DNA of 64,000 nt from Boesenbergia rotunda (lineage: Eukaryota; Streptophyta; Magnoliopsida; Zingiberales; Zingiberaceae): contig JAGFNQ010008797.1 in assembly GCA_024364735.1 (NCBI GenBank), positions 355,581 through 419,580 of the forward strand, given 5' to 3'. The translations under genes were made by a program, and so were the position numbers. The notes beneath the pieces are model-generated. The model had not been told where the DNA came from. It searched no databases and was given only the letters and a program-made list of their open reading frames with translations. The number at the start of each line of letters is the position of its first letter. The first letter of the stretch is position 1. Below, piece by piece: positions 30,782-43,502 of the stretch.

Positions 30782-30985
30782 GTTCTTCCTCTTTGTCCTT
30801 CAGGATTGAACCCTAGGCAAAAAGGCAAAATCGCTCGCCCCAGCGCCCCCGCCGCCCCCGTCCCAAGGCCATCACGAGGGAGGTAGGATTATAAGCCCTA
30901 AACCCTAGGGCTTATAAAGTCAGTGGTGAGCAGTTTTGGTACTTCCTTGAAAGTTTCCTCCTCTTCATCCTAAGTGGTGGAGGAA
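30782..30985 (+). promoter_or_regulatory. Leader of MADS pseudogene with a 12-bp perfect inverted repeat
   Basis: TTATAAGCCCTA (30889-30900), 5-base loop AACCC, TAGGGCTTATAA (30906-30917). The arms contain a TATA-like TTATAA and the loop region spells AAACCCTA, the telo-box motif common in plant promoters. The position about 70-100 bases before the MADS exon suits a core promoter. Confidence 0.45.
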
Positions 30986-31757
30986 ATAGGGCGCGGGGAG
31001 ATCGAGAAGCAGATCATGAATTCCACCAACCGAAAGGTCACCTTCTTCAAGCACTGCAATGGGATCTTTGGGTATCCTCTGCGAAGCGCAGGTCTTCGTC
31101 GTCATATTCTCAAGCTCTGGAAATATGTTTGAGTATTACAACCCCTCCACAATGTGAGTTTGCAGACGATCTATTTGTTTTTCTTAAGAAAGAAAGAACA
31201 ACTTTTTTGACTCATTTTTTTTTGCGTGGTAAGTGAATTTTCGCGTTCGGCCGGCTTAGGGATTTTTCCCAGAAGATCATCTATTGGTTCAAATCCAGTT
31301 CCAAGGACCTCAAGGTCTCACCTTTATCATAGATTCCTTTTTGTTCGTTTTCTTCTCTGGGATTTCGAAAAGAAAAAAATTTGGATCATGTGATGGATTC
31401 TTTGCTGTTGCGTGGCATAGGGGTAAATCCTGAAAGTAACTAGCTAATAGAATTTTTTTTTTGCTTAGAGAAAGTGAAAATTTACAAACTCAAATCACTT
31501 TTATGAACTTCCACATAATTATGATTTCAGTGTCTTACATTTTGGAATCACAGATGCCACGAATGTTCACGCATGATTATGCGTTCTGATTTATCCTGGC
31601 GACCTGATGCACAAGAAGAATGTCAACATACAAAAATCATTTATGCGCAATTCACTGTTTTCATTTTTTTATTTTTTATTTTTGCTCCTAATGAGTTTCA
31701 TCGATTATATAGGAACAAATGCTCGAGGAAGAGAATAAGCAACTGACTTATATGCTG
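30986..31757 (+). pseudogene. PISTILLATA/GLOBOSA-like MADS-box pseudogene fragment
   Basis: 30986-31153 corresponds to a first MADS exon: GRGEIEKQIMNSTNRKVTFF, then after a deletion and frame change SGNMFEYYNPST, with a splice donor GTGAGT at 31154. The PST ending and MFEYY are typical of B-class PI/GLO proteins, which specify petals and stamens. The start codon is ATA, and about 12 codons in the middle of the MADS domain are missing. A 45-base block 31713-31757 (EQMLEEENKQLTYML, AG before, GTAATC after) matches a later PI exon. Exons 2 to 4 and the C-terminus are not seen. Clearly non-functional; whether moved by a transposon or an in-place relic is unknown. Confidence 0.78.
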
Positions 31758-33606
31758 GTAATCTTCTTATCAGATGATGTTTACATCTAGGGTGTGTTTT
31801 ACAGCTTCAAATGTTATACTTGTTTCTTGATTTACAAAGTTTGGTAGCTATTGGATTAATTATTATGGCAATACTCTGTTATGACTTTTCATGTCTTAGT
31901 TGAGGAATATTAATAACGGGACATATTTAATCCAAAGCAACTTATGGATATAAGGACATGCTCTTTTCTCATTCTGTTGGGCACATTTCAGACAACTATT
32001 TAGCCACTTTAGCAAGTCTTCTCTAGCAATTATTAACCTAATGGAATTTAGATATTTGTATGGTCATCTCTAGCTAAGCCTAAGTAATGCAACTCTTTTG
32101 CTAATGTCTGGGAGATTTTCATTTTATCTATTACTATATCACTTTTTGTTTGACATTTTAATTACTTCATAATGTTCCTATTAATACTTAGCCTTGCTAG
32201 TTTAGCACCATCAGCAATTGGCAAAGGACAGAAGCATAAAAAATATAGAGCATCCACTGAAAATAAACATTGAAGAATTTGGAAAAATTTTATTTTTGTT
32301 TTTTTAAAATTGATTTTGGAAAGCAACTTTAGATGACAATATAACCTTATTTATTTATTCTTGTAGAAGGGTAAAACTGAAGAATGAGATAATTTGTGAG
32401 AGCAAAATTAGTTAAGGTGAAAGAACAGTAGTAAAAAACTAACTCTGAAAGTGACAAAAAAAAAAGTGAAGGCAGCAATAGGGTTGTAAATGAGCCGAGC
32501 CAAGACGAGCTCGAGCCAACCTAGGCTCGAACTTGGCTCGAATCAATTTATCCAAGTTCGACTCGAGCTTGAGCTCGCTCGAGCCTATAGAGTTAAGGTC
32601 GAGCTCGATATTTAATTATGGGCTCGACCTTGAGCTCGGATTTTTATTTTTTATTTTTATTTTTTTAAGTAAATAAATTAATGAATTATATAATATTATA
32701 TATTAGAAAATGCATCTTACGATTTGTGATAGAATACCAATGTGAGCAGATGCATCTTAAGATTTGTGATAAAATATCAAAACGTCATAAGAAATGTTAA
32801 ACTATATATTCAGCTCCACAGTGGAATTTAGTATCAAGACGATATTTAGTCATCCAAAGTATGTTCTAAAGATCTTCTTTTCTTGTTAAGCAATGGCTGG
32901 TCCATTTTGACTTGTACTGGGTTTAGATTCAAGAGACCTTCCATTCAGAATTTGATCTTGTGACTTACTTGAGCTATATTGACCATACTCCAACAATTTA
33001 AATTTCTGATGCGTATAGCAGCAGGTCAATAGGTTGTTCATTTGTTTTACTTACCTTTATGTCTTAGTAATCTTTGCTATTATGCCACTGTTGAGTGGAT
33101 TCTCTCTGAAAAATAATCCAAACTATAGTATATGGAATATAATACAGATAATAAATGACGCCATGCTATTGCTGAAGAATCCAATTGAGTTGTATAAGCA
33201 TTGCTCCAATTGAGTTTTCTTTTATGATATCTGTTACTATTTTATGATACTAAGTCTTGGGTCATTAGCTAAAGCTAACTCAAGAGAATGTATAATGTAG
33301 ATATTGACCTTTTTAATCACAAGAGTTGTATGAGATGTAATTGATAAATGTTACCTACATAATAATTCTAAATCTTGGGCGAGTAGCCAAAGCTAACTCA
33401 AGATAAGGTTTGATGTGGATGTTGTCCCACATGAATGTTATCGCTTTTGGGTTTGGAGATAGTAGTGTGGGCAAATTGCGTTTGCCTATATCTATGACTA
33501 GCCCCTACCAAAAACTTTATAACTTAGTGAGATCATTATTTAATTAAAAGCCTAATTAAATTATTGATATGATACTCATTTTTACATTTTAATGTTGTAG
33601 ATCACC
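31758..33606. other. No gene recognised; AT-rich with one GAGCTCGAGC-rich repeat
   Basis: A block at about 32484-32650 is full of GAGCTCGAGC and CTCGAGCC words (AGGGTTGTAAATGAGCCGAG start), a dispersed-repeat type seen near plant DNA transposon ends. Near 33250 and 33365 a motif AGCTAACTCAAGA is duplicated about 115 bases apart. The rest is A/T-rich unannotated sequence, probably old intron or spacer and the 5' leader of element I. Confidence 0.5.
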
Positions 33607-36600
33607 ATGTCGTCAAATACGTTGAATACTCTCTCTCTCTACGATATGTCCTTGAGAAGGACAAGCTCAACGGAGTAAATTTCTGAGATTGGTACATAAA
33701 CTTGAGGAATGTCCTAGAGCAACCCATTCCCGAAGCACCCATCACAATTGCTACCCGTGCCGAAAAGGATGCTTACAAGAAGCATCAAGATGATACATTG
33801 GATGTATCATACCTAATACTTGCCACTATAAACTTTGAGCTTCAGAAGCAACATAAGAATATGAATGCACATGATATGGTTGAACACCTTAAATAACTAT
33901 ATCAAGGGCAAACTAGGCACGAGCGATTTGAGGTGTCCAAGGCCCTATTTGCATGCAAGATGCAAGAAAGAACTCCCATAGGAACTCACGTACTCAAAAT
34001 GATTGGGTATATTGAGAACCTTGAAAGATTAGGATTTTCACTAGGCTAAAAATTGGCCATTGACCTAATTCTGTAATCGTTGCTAGAAGGGTATAGTCAT
34101 TTTGTCATGAACTACAATATAAATGAAATTGACAAGTCACTGACTGAGATGCTCAGCATGTTAAAAATTGCTAAGCCCAATCTAAAAAAAACTAAGTGTA
34201 GTATTGTACTGATGGTACAAAAGGGCAAAGGCAAATGAAAGTCCAAAGGTAAGGGTAAGACCCAAGCCAAAGGCATGACCAAAACTACTATATTGAAACC
34301 TAAGGGCGGGGTGCCTAAGGAAGGGGCCTGCTTCCACTGTGGTGAGATCGGACATTTGAAGAGAAACTGCAAACTCTACCTGGAGGAAGTTAAGAAGAAA
34401 AGAAGTGAGACTTTTGCCTCAGGTATATATGCTATAGACATCAATCTATCTATTTCTACTTCACGGGTATTAGATATCGATTGCACATCTCACATTTGTA
34501 CTAATGTGTAGGGCCTCAAAAGGACTACATCGTTGACAAAGGGCGAAGTGGACTTACGAGTAGGCAATGGTGTATGAGTTGTTGCTATAACTGTAGGAAC
34601 ATATTCCTTATCTTTGCTCACTGAGCTTGTCCTAGAACTAGAGGAGTGCTATTTTATACATATATTAACTAAGAACATAATATCTGTTTCTTGTTTAGAC
34701 AAGAAAGGTTTTTTATTTATAATAAAGGACAAATGTTGTTCTATATCATTAAATGATATGTTCTATTGTAGTGCACCATTTATGAATGAACTCTATGTTC
34801 TAGACTTAGAAAACTCATTCTATAATATAAATACTAAACAGTTCAAACCGAATGATTTGAAGCAAACTTATCTCTGGCATTGCCACTTGGGTCACATAAA
34901 TGAGAGTCGCATATCACAGCTCTATAAGGATAGATTTCTAGACTTATTTGATTTTAAATCATATAAGGTATGCAAATCTTGTCTTTTAGGCAAGATGACC
35001 AAGACTCCTTTTAGTGGACAACATGAAAGAACTACTGACTTATTAGGACTCTTACATACTGATGTTTGTGGCCCTTTCAATTAGTAGCTAGAGGAGACTA
35101 TCAATACTTCATTACTTTTACTGATGATGTCAGTAGATACGACTATGTGTATCTCATGAAACACAAGTCGGAATCCTTTGAAAAGTTCTAAGAATTCAAG
35201 AGTGAACAACAAAATCAACTTGGCAAGAGTATTAAGATGCTTCGATCAGATTGAGATAGTGAATACCTTAGCCAAGAGTTTTGTGACCATCTAGCTGAGT
35301 GTGCGATCTATCTCAACTCACTCCACCTAGAACACCATAGTGGAATGATGTGTCCGAAAGGAGGAATCATACTTTATTAGATATGATATAATTTATGATG
35401 AGTCATACAGATCTTTCTACTTCCTTTTGGGGTTTTGCTCTAGAGATGATTCTTTTCACACTTAATCGAGTTTTATCAAAAACCATCATAAATGCACCAT
35501 ATACAATATGGACTGGGAAGAATCCTAAGATGTCTCTTATGAAGATTTGGGGTTGTGATGCTTACATTCGACGTCAAGTCTCAAACAAGCTAGGGCCCAT
35601 ATCAGATAAGTATCATTTTGTAGGATATCCTAAGGAAACAAAGGGATATTACTTCTACAATCCTACATAAAACAAAGTGTTTGTTGCCAGAAATGATATT
35701 TTTCTAGAAATAGAGTTTATTTCTAGAAGAGCCAGTGGGAGTAAAATTATCTTGAAGAAGTTCAAGATGCAGAAAATGACACTGAGGCCTTGATGGAAAT
35801 TGAACATGCACCACAAAGAGATGTGGATCAAGAGTATGATGCGCAAGAAGTTTTGGAGCAACAACCTATTCAAGTAGATCAACCTTTTCGTAGATTTGAT
35901 AGGATACGTCGTCAACCTGAGAGATACTCATATCTCCTGTCTGACCATGATGATGCTATACTTGTTGAGTTAAACGAGCATACATCCTATCAGGAAGCTG
36001 TGATGAGTCCAGATTCTGAGAAGAGACTAAAGGCCATGAGGTTCGAAATGGAATCCATGTACACTAACCAAGTATGAACTTTGGTTGATCCACCTGAGGG
36101 GATCAAACCCATTGGGTGTAAGTGAGTCTTTAAGAGAAAAACTGACATGAATGATCTTATGCATACCTATAAGGGCATCTGGTAGATAAAGACTTCAAGC
36201 AGATTCATGGTATAGACTATGATGAAACCTTTTCACCAATTACGATGCTTAAGTTTATTCGGATCATAGTTGCTATTGCATCATACCATGACTATGAGAT
36301 CTGGTAGATGGATGTTAAAATTGCATTCCTGAATGGGAATCTATTCGAGGATGTGTACATGACACAACCTGAGGGTTTTGTAGATTTAAATAATGCCGAA
36401 AAAGTATATAAGTTGCAAAGGTCCAATTTATGGACTAAAGCAAGTTTCTTGAAGCTAGAATCTTTGATTCGATGATGCGATCAAAGAGTTTGGTTTCATT
36501 AAGAATGAAGATGAACCTTGTGTCTACAAAGAGTTAGTGGGAGCACAATTATCTTCTTGATTTTGTATGTAGATAACATACTACTCATTGGAAACGATAT

Positions 36601-37549
36601 CCCTTCATTATAGTCTGTGAATACATGACTTGGGAATTATTTCTCATTAAAGGACTTAGGTGAAGCAACTTACATTCTAAGCATTAAAATCTATAGAGAT
36701 AGATCTAAAAGATTGCTTGGCCTAAGTTAGAGTATATACATTGATAAGCTATTGCATCGTTTTGCCATGCATAATTTTAAGAAGGAATTTCTGTCGATGT
36801 CACATGGTGTGAGTTTTTCGAAGACTCAATGTCCCTCTTCTAAGGAGGAGAGAGATCACATGGATCAGATCCCTTATGCATCTGTTATAGGGTTTATCAT
36901 GTACGCTATCCTATGTACTCACTCAAATGTCTCGTATGCGTTGAGTATGACCAGCATATACCAGTTACATCTAGGTGAAAGTCACTGGATAGCTGTCAAG
37001 AATATTTTTAAGTATTTACAAAGGACGAAAGAATATTTTTTGATATTTGGAGGCGATATAAAGCTAGTTGTAAAGGGTTACAGTGATGCAAACTTCCAAA
37101 CTGACAGGGATGATTCCAAATCGCAGTCAGGATATGTATTTTGCTTGAATGGTGACATTGTGAGCTGGAAGAGTTCGAAGCAACACACAGTCACAGATTC
37201 TACAACAGAAGCCGAGTATATTGTTACATTTGATACAACAAAGGAGGTTGTTTGAATCCGGAAGTTCATTACAAAGCTTGGTGTGATTCCTAGCATAGTG
37301 GACCCAATAGACCTCTCTTGTGACAACAATGAGGCTATTGCATAGGCTAAGAAGCCTCGTTCTCATCAATGGTCCAAGCATATACTACGGTGATTCCATC
37401 TCATTCAAGAGAACATCGATAGAGGAGATGTGAGGATATGGAGAGCACCGACAAATATTAACATCGCAGATCCTTTGACCAAGACTTTGGTACAGAAAAA
37501 GCATGATGGTCACACTAGGTCACTGGGTATTCGATATTTCAGTAATTGA
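33607..37549 (+). pseudogene. Decayed copia polyprotein (element I): gag, protease, integrase, RT, RNase H
   Basis: Fragments in polyprotein order. Gag is at 33607-34200 (LRNVLEQPIPEAPITIATRA, NMNAHDMVEHL). A CCHC knuckle CFHCGEIGHLKRNC lies at 34329. A protease remnant LDIDCTSHICT follows near 34470, with the catalytic D-S/T-G reading DCT. Integrase HHCC follows (WHCHLGHINE, CKSCLLGKMT near 34875-35000), the core at 35040-35670 (LLHTDVCGPF, WGCDAYIR), RT remnants at 36080-36740 (YDETFSPIT, MDVKIAFLNGN, PEGF) and RNase H at 36752-37549 (SDANFQTDRDDSKSQSGYVF, TTEAEYI). Many stops and frame changes; no product possible. The lineage is not assigned. The 5' LTR and primer site are missing. Confidence 0.88.
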
Positions 37550-37569
37550 CACTAGTGTTAGTAGGAGAT

Positions 37570-39268
37570 TGTTAATGTTAGCCACAGAGCCAATTATGAG
37601 ATCACTGTCTTGGGAACATTTTGTATTATATTCTATATAGTAAAGGAAAAAATTGATTATTATATTTATTTCATGATTGTGCCCAATGAATATGTATAAT
37701 AATGTCCTTGGGTAGTAGGTTCTGATCTACATTATATCAATTGATTGAATTAATAGTGAGATGATGTAGAGAATACTACTCTTAACTATTCCTAGTCAAG
37801 TATTAATATTCGAGGACAATATTAATGCGTTGAGACTAGTATGTAGGCCAATTGATGACTTGATCTCACAAGTCATGGATATGAGATATCAAGTTGACAC
37901 ATGAGTATATATTAGAGAATGTGTATTGAATTTATCGATTATGAGAAAGTTTCATAGATCGTTATATGAGTGTCATAAACTTTCTAATGTGATTATTAGT
38001 ATGAATAGTTCTTAGACCTGAAGTTACTACAGTTTCTTACATAAGAAGTTGTGTATTTTAGTATTATCAAACATCACCCGTAACAAGGTGGACTATAAAT
38101 GTGATAATTGAGTATGCAACAAATTGTGCAAAGGGATATGAGTGATGTAGATGAGATCCCTCCCTCCCATATGACTGGAGTGATATCTGTGGGCCCCTTG
38201 ATCGAGTATGACTATTAAATGTATGGTCATACTCAAATGAGTCAATATGAGATATTGAACTCATTTACTTGAGTGAGTGTACTTGGGGATCAAGAAACAC
38301 AAAGATTGATTAGAGGATGACACGATCTATGATTTATTGATCAATCTAGATATTGAGGATAGAAGGACAAAGTCATATATATTATAATAGTCACGGAAAG
38401 GTTATGCCAGATCTCGATATTTTCGTCACTTCGATAGCAATGATACATTGCTAGATATTGCTCATTGTTTATGTATCTAAAGTTATTTAAATATATTGCC
38501 AATGTTACGAGAACCTATTGGGTCACACACAAAAGACACGATATCTCGGAGATAAATTGAATTTAGTTCGATTAAATTGTGATCCGAAATTGGATTACTT
38601 AAGTAAAGCTCAAATGAATCCAATTAAGTTGAGGGATTGAGTGTAATCTGAGTTAGACTCTTTTAGATTAGACTCAACCACTTGAGAATGAATAATATTT
38701 ATTAAAAGGTTAATGATATTATTATTAGAAGAAGAGAAGATAAAAAAACCAAATTGAGTTATTCTCTTTATTGGATGAAGAGAAGATGAAATTATCAAAT
38801 TGAATATCAAGATGTTATGGTATTCATTGAGCTTTATTGGCATTCACACAAGGTAAACTCAAAGGACAAAAACTCATAATATTCATTGGATGACTATAAA
38901 AGGGTCTCTTGTCATGAGAAAAATATTCATTGTTCTTCTTTCTCCTTCCTCTCCCTCTTGGCCGAAACCTTCACTTGGGGGTTTTTTGGTATTTTGTGAA
39001 CCATCTCAAGTTGCTAGCACAACTAAGGTGGTTCTTCTTCGAGATGTAGATCGTGTTCGTGTGGATACTACTAGAGGCACAGATACGTGAACGTATAAGA
39101 GATCCTGCGAATCGAGGGCGAGCGGGATAACCAAAGGGCATACACCAAAGGTATAACCCTTAGTTAGGTTGATCAAACTTCGTACAAGTTTTTCTTTCAC
39201 ATGAACCACTAGAAGGGATCTTGTTTTCCACTGTGTATGTTATTGTTTTTCGCATAGAGATCCCTACA
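37570..39268 (+). repeat. 3' LTR of element I
   Basis: Begins TGTTAATGTTAGCC right after a purine-rich AGTAGGAGAT and ends near GAGATCCCTACA. TATA box CTATAAAAGGG at 38894-38904. Its start resembles that of LTR J (TGTTAGTGATATG). No second copy is present upstream, so I is 5'-truncated. The exact 3' end is uncertain by a few bases. Confidence 0.7.
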
Positions 39269-39818
39269 CCACGTCACATCCTAGGTGCCCGGGAGGGTCT
39301 TAGGCGCCTAGTGATGGATAGAACTTGAGGATCAAGTTTCGACGATCGACTGCCAAGTCACCAGCTTGGGGGCACCCGGGAAGGGCTTTCAGGTGCCCAG
39401 GATGGGCTATTTAAGTTACTTCAACTAGAGCCTTGGAACATCAATTCTATACGCTTCTCTCTTTTGTGTGTTGCGTAAAAGACTACTCGACGACGTCATA
39501 ACGCTGCTTTGACGATGATGCTCTTCCTTCTATAATTTTGAGTTAGGTATTTTGTATTCTTTAGTTCTTGCAACTTATATTCAATTTACATCTCTTTGTA
39601 AGATCATTGTGGATTGATAGTGATTGCTCATAGTAAGCGATCAAGAATCGTGAGCCTTGGATTAAAAGCTATCACAAACTCCGAACCAAGTAAAAAGAAA
39701 CTGAGTTATCATTATTTACTTTGATTTCTTCCGCTGCGTGTTAACTCTTATCGATTGAATCTCGAAAAAGCCACGAGCACTATTCACCCTCCCCTCTATC
39801 GCTCTCTACGATCCTACA
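39269..39818 (+). mobile_element. Fragment of a copia LTR (L), 3' portion
   Basis: Carries GGTGCCCGGG and GGCGCC palindromes (39285-39400), CTATTTAAG at about 39407, and the characteristic end TATTCACCCTCCCCTCTATC...GATCCTACA at 39818. The start is cut by element I. No primer site follows, so it is a truncated solo LTR or the 3' LTR of a plus-strand element. Confidence 0.7.
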
Positions 39819-39873
39819 AAAATAACAATTCAAATGCAAACCAATAATCAGTAATTAAGATAAAGTCAAGTAT
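39819..39873. other. Flanking DNA of CACTA element G
   Basis: Short A/T-rich stretch ending in TAT (39871-39873), the left target duplicate of G. It continues at 43370. Confidence 0.6.
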
Positions 39874-40060
39874 CACTACAAGAAAAACTCTCTTTAACAA
39901 TAATTTTTCACCGTTATCTTTTAGTTTGATTGATAACAATTTAACAATGATTTAAAACCGTTATTTTTTTAATTGAAAGACAATAATTTAACAACAGTTT
40001 AAAATCATTGTCTTTGATTATGTTTTATATTATTTTAAAACTATCTTCTTATTTAAATAA

Positions 40061-41370
40061 TACATTAATAAAATTGTTGTGTTATATTTAAAAGATAAAT
40101 GGTTTAAATAATTTAAAAATATTGGGCTAGCGCCACTTCGAACTATAAATCAACCAAACTTTATATAAAATCAATCCAAACTTTATCAAAGTATCATTGA
40201 TCAAAAACCTACATATATGAATTACAATGGGCATATCATCAATAAACTCATAATCTGTCAACAATTAAACCAAAAAGTATGTAGTCATATTCCATGAACT
40301 TCTGAGCCAAGTTTACAAAATTAAATAACACTCATAACAGATATAGAATCACACATGAATTACAAAGTATCTTGCATTGTTGTATCAATTTTTTTTGTAT
40401 GTACATCTTCTAAGATATCATTTCCTACTTGTGAAAACAAAAATCACATGATTTTAATCGAATTAAACAACAACAATAACATCAAAAAAACACTCGCATT
40501 AATAAAAAGTGACAACATTAATTACCCATTTGTATCTTATGCTAAGTCCCTCAAGTTCCTTTTCGATAAGCTGCTTGTAAGTATCATTATGCAACCTGCT
40601 TACCATAAGAAAACAATTATTTTGATCAAGAACATCATGTTCAATCATACATCAATAATAAAGAAAAACATTCGAGGAGATCTTACAATTCCATTTGAGG
40701 AAATAGAAAACTCCGTATGAACAAATACAAATATAATCCTACTCTTGAACAATTAGGACTAACAAATATATGTTATGAATAATCAACTTCAATAAGAAAG
40801 GAAGATAAGGGGAATAACCTTCAGCAGGTCAAGATGGTGAGCTGTTACTTTATTCTTCAGCGTCCTTGCCATCTATCGACTGAATATAATCAACACCATT
40901 AGAATCTTAATTGTAGGCAAGGCTCTAAAATGATTCAAAGTTACAAAACACAACTGAAGGGGAGCCTGCGGAACAAAAAACCAAAATTAGAAAAGGAATT
41001 CTTGAAAAAGTGAAGAAGCCATTCATCTAAATATGAAAGGGAAAAGCTACAAACAAATCTCTTTTAAAAAAATGTAATACAAATAAAGATTAGTAAAAGA
41101 AAAAGTACATATTAAAGTATCATAATGCTTTCATTAATAGTAGTCTTCGCTTGAATTGACTGTCAACTAATAGTAATTGCTTACTATCAACTAACTGTAA
41201 ATATATTTCATATGTGTTAAAAATTTTAATAACATGATAAATATAAAAAATTAATAACATTTCATTAAAAAATTAAAATCATACCGAATTTGAACTGAGG
41301 ATCATAGTACTTTATTTTTAGTTTGGACTTCCAATTTCTCCATTACTTTTTTCCTATTGAACATAAAGTC
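40061..41370. other. Left interior of G, nothing recognised
   Basis: A/T-rich sequence with small open frames (e.g. 40355-40720, plus) that show no family resemblance. It could include introns or 3' end of the captured lyase gene, whose exons lie to the right on the minus strand. Confidence 0.4.
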
Positions 41371-41377
41371 ATACTGG

Positions 41378-42196
41378 GTGTGATGTGCCAAAATCCAATA
41401 GGAGGTTTGAAAGGTATATATCCATCCATGGACTTTTATGTCTTTGTCTTCATAGGAATATTGGTATCTGTCGTCAACCTTAAGCCATTCAACATAATAT
41501 GCCAACGTCAACTAAAATAGGATATAAATTATCAGTGTCCCCTAATAGCTTTTCCTTACCTCTGCTTTCAGTTCATTATTGATTGGGTTAGTTAACAAAA
41601 CAACCTCAGGATATGCTAATTAACTTCCGTGACCTATGAGGCATGCGATCCTCTGGCATTGGCATGAATCTTTGTCTATCACCTGCTATTGCCATGTAGT
41701 GAAACCTGACTCCAAAAAAAGCTAAATTTTTACATGTAGGGGGAAAAAAAAACTTGATGACCCAATAAAAATATGGAGGAAAGTTACCTAGTTGGCATGG
41801 TTCATGTCATAAATGAAAAAAAAACATTTATTCAACATAAAATAGACTTAAGATAATTTACTTGTCTTTGCTAAGCTTGAAAGCTACCCTGGTCTCTGCC
41901 ATATCGAAGTTTGACCATCCTTCTAGTTGCTCATTGATGCCATAAGTGTAAAATCCTGAGCAACCACAAAGCACAACAAACCTACATGCCTTCAACTTTT
42001 ACTTATGAAGCAACCATTTTAATATGATATAGAGAATTTCTTTGAGAGACTTTAGCTTCATGCACCTTTTGTCTACGTTTAAAGGGACATGCTTGCCTTG
42101 GAGTGATGGTTCCCACTTCCTTGTAAAGGACACTTCTATTTGAGTCTCGTCTTGATATATGAGTTCAAAATGTGCCCCCTCAATCCTTTTAGCCAT
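41378..42196 (-). pseudogene. Captured fragment of a rhamnogalacturonate lyase gene
   Basis: Four minus-strand exon-like blocks: 42196-42066 (EGAHFELIYQDETQIEVSF, PLNVDKR, donor GTGCAT), 41981-41862 (CSGFYTYGINEQLEGW, FDMAETRVAFKL, donor GTAAAT), 41705-41560 (FHYMAIAGDRQRFMPMPEDR, then PEVVLLTNPINNELK after a small frame change, donor GTAAGG) and 41478 to about 41378 (VDDRYQYSYEDKDIKVHGWI, then frame-shifted PPIGFWHITPS). Order and content match plant family-4 polysaccharide lyases that cut rhamnogalacturonan I of pectin. Introns are retained. The N-terminal start, most of the fibronectin-like and carbohydrate-binding parts are absent; not functional. Confidence 0.85.
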
Positions 42197-42414
42197 TTAA
42201 CGTTAACCTATTTAGGGGCAGCGAGCATAGGTAGGGGTTGGGCAGCGGCAGTTGTTGGAGCTCGAGAGTGGCTCAGGCTGGCGGGGCACAAGGCAACCGT
42301 GGCTGTTATCACTCGCGGGATAGTGTGGACCGGCGATGACTGACGTCGGGGTAGGTGCGAGATGAGTCTCTGGCGTCATCTATCATCTTCTTACGGGGAC
42401 AAAGGCGGTGTTGA
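42197..42414 (+). other. GC-rich segment of G, not recognised
   Basis: GC-rich relative to its surroundings, with GCGGCAGTTG and CCGGCGATGACTGACGTCGG. It could be another captured promoter or first exon. A similar GC-rich stretch lies at 42815-42960. No domain can be named. Confidence 0.4.
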
Positions 42415-42814
42415 CAGGGGTGGATCTAAAATTATAGGTGGGGAGAGGACGCATACTAAGTATCATAAATAATTATTATAATAATAACAACAACGTAAAT
42501 AATTATTAAAATAATATCCTCCCCATTCTTTCAAAGATACTCAACATATATTTAGTTGAAATTTGAGAAATAAAGATTTTTTTTTAAATTTAATCATCCA
42601 AGGGATTTGAACCCTAGATGTGTGCTAAAATATAAATTAAACTTACTAGTAGAACTACTATAAATATAAGTTTTTAAAAGAGTCAAATAATATATATATT
42701 AAGAAAATAAAAATTTCTATATTTAAAAAATAAAAACTTTTATATAAAAATAATGTTATTAAAAATTTGGAAGGGTTGTGGTCCCCTCGGGTCCCCACGT
42801 AAATCCGTCCCCCG
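42415..42814. mobile_element. Possible hAT-like non-autonomous element inside G
   Basis: Begins CAGGGGTGGATCTA and ends GTAAATCCGTCCCCCG, imperfect inverted ends that resemble the CAGGGGCGGA termini common in plant hAT elements. The interior is A/T-rich. An 8-bp target duplication is not evident, so this is tentative. Confidence 0.4.
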
Positions 42815-43369
42815 TGACCACTCGCACGCGCCGGGGTGTGTGCCGCATTGCAGGTGCGAGGAGAAGAGAGGGAAGAGCCACCGGTGTTGACTGCTCGCCT
42901 GGATGGTGGGTTGCATCGGCGATCGGGTTGGATGTGGCGGTGATGCACTATGCGCAATAGTGCTTAAGGAAGAGGAAGGAGTGGCAATTTAGGGCGAAAT
43001 AGTGTGAGGAAATAAATCGCAGGGTTAACGATAAAAGATTAATTTACAATTCAAACAATTACTCATTTAACTTGATAGTTAAAATAATTTTTTTACCCAT
43101 TTAAAATATCCATAAATTTATTTAAAATCTAAAAAAATCAATAAACTATTGTCATCGGCTAAAAAAAAGCTCATAGACAAGGATTTTAAAAAATCGTTAT
43201 CTTTGACATATATAAAAGACAATAATTTTTTTAAAACTGCTATCGTTTTTTTTAAAGTCAATAACAATGGGTTTCAATAAAATTATTGTTAAATAGAAAA
43301 ATAATAATAATTTTTTTTAAAAAAATCATTGTCTATTAGGTATGGTTGAATCTCAAATTTCTTGTGGTA

Positions 43370-43502
43370 TATTTACTCAGATCAAGATTAAAAGGGCTAA
43401 GCTTAAGTCAATCAAATCAAGTCATAGCATAATAGAGTAAAAATATGGAAATAGTGAATGTTAAACAACATAATAAGTTATGATCCAAAATGCTACTGGA
43501 GT
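43370..43502. other. Flanking DNA of G, no gene
   Basis: Starts with the right TAT duplicate (43370-43372) and continues the sequence interrupted at 39873. Nothing else is recognised. Confidence 0.5.

Larger units (their letters stand above)
39874..43369 (-). mobile_element. Element G: CACTA-type transposon carrying rhamnogalacturonate-lyase exons
   Basis: Left end CACTACAAGAAAAACTC at 39874; right end ...AAATTTCTTGTGGTA at 43369 (reverse complement TACCACAAGAAATTT, a mutated CACTACAAGAAA). Both are flanked by the 3-bp duplication TAT, the CACTA target size. Subterminal repeats of TTTAACAATGATTTAAAACC type occur on the left (39890-40060) and in reverse on the right (43190-43340). No transposase is seen. 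The interior carries lyase exons (minus strand) and a nested hAT-like repeat. Strand given is that of the captured gene. Confidence 0.82.

Noticed and set aside
30893..30911. Interstitial telomere repeat (CCCTAAACCCTA)
   Set aside because: Less than two units, explained by the local inverted repeat and telo-box.
42415..42814. Firm hAT call
   Set aside because: Ends are similar to hAT termini but no 8-bp duplication is visible, so it is kept only as tentative.
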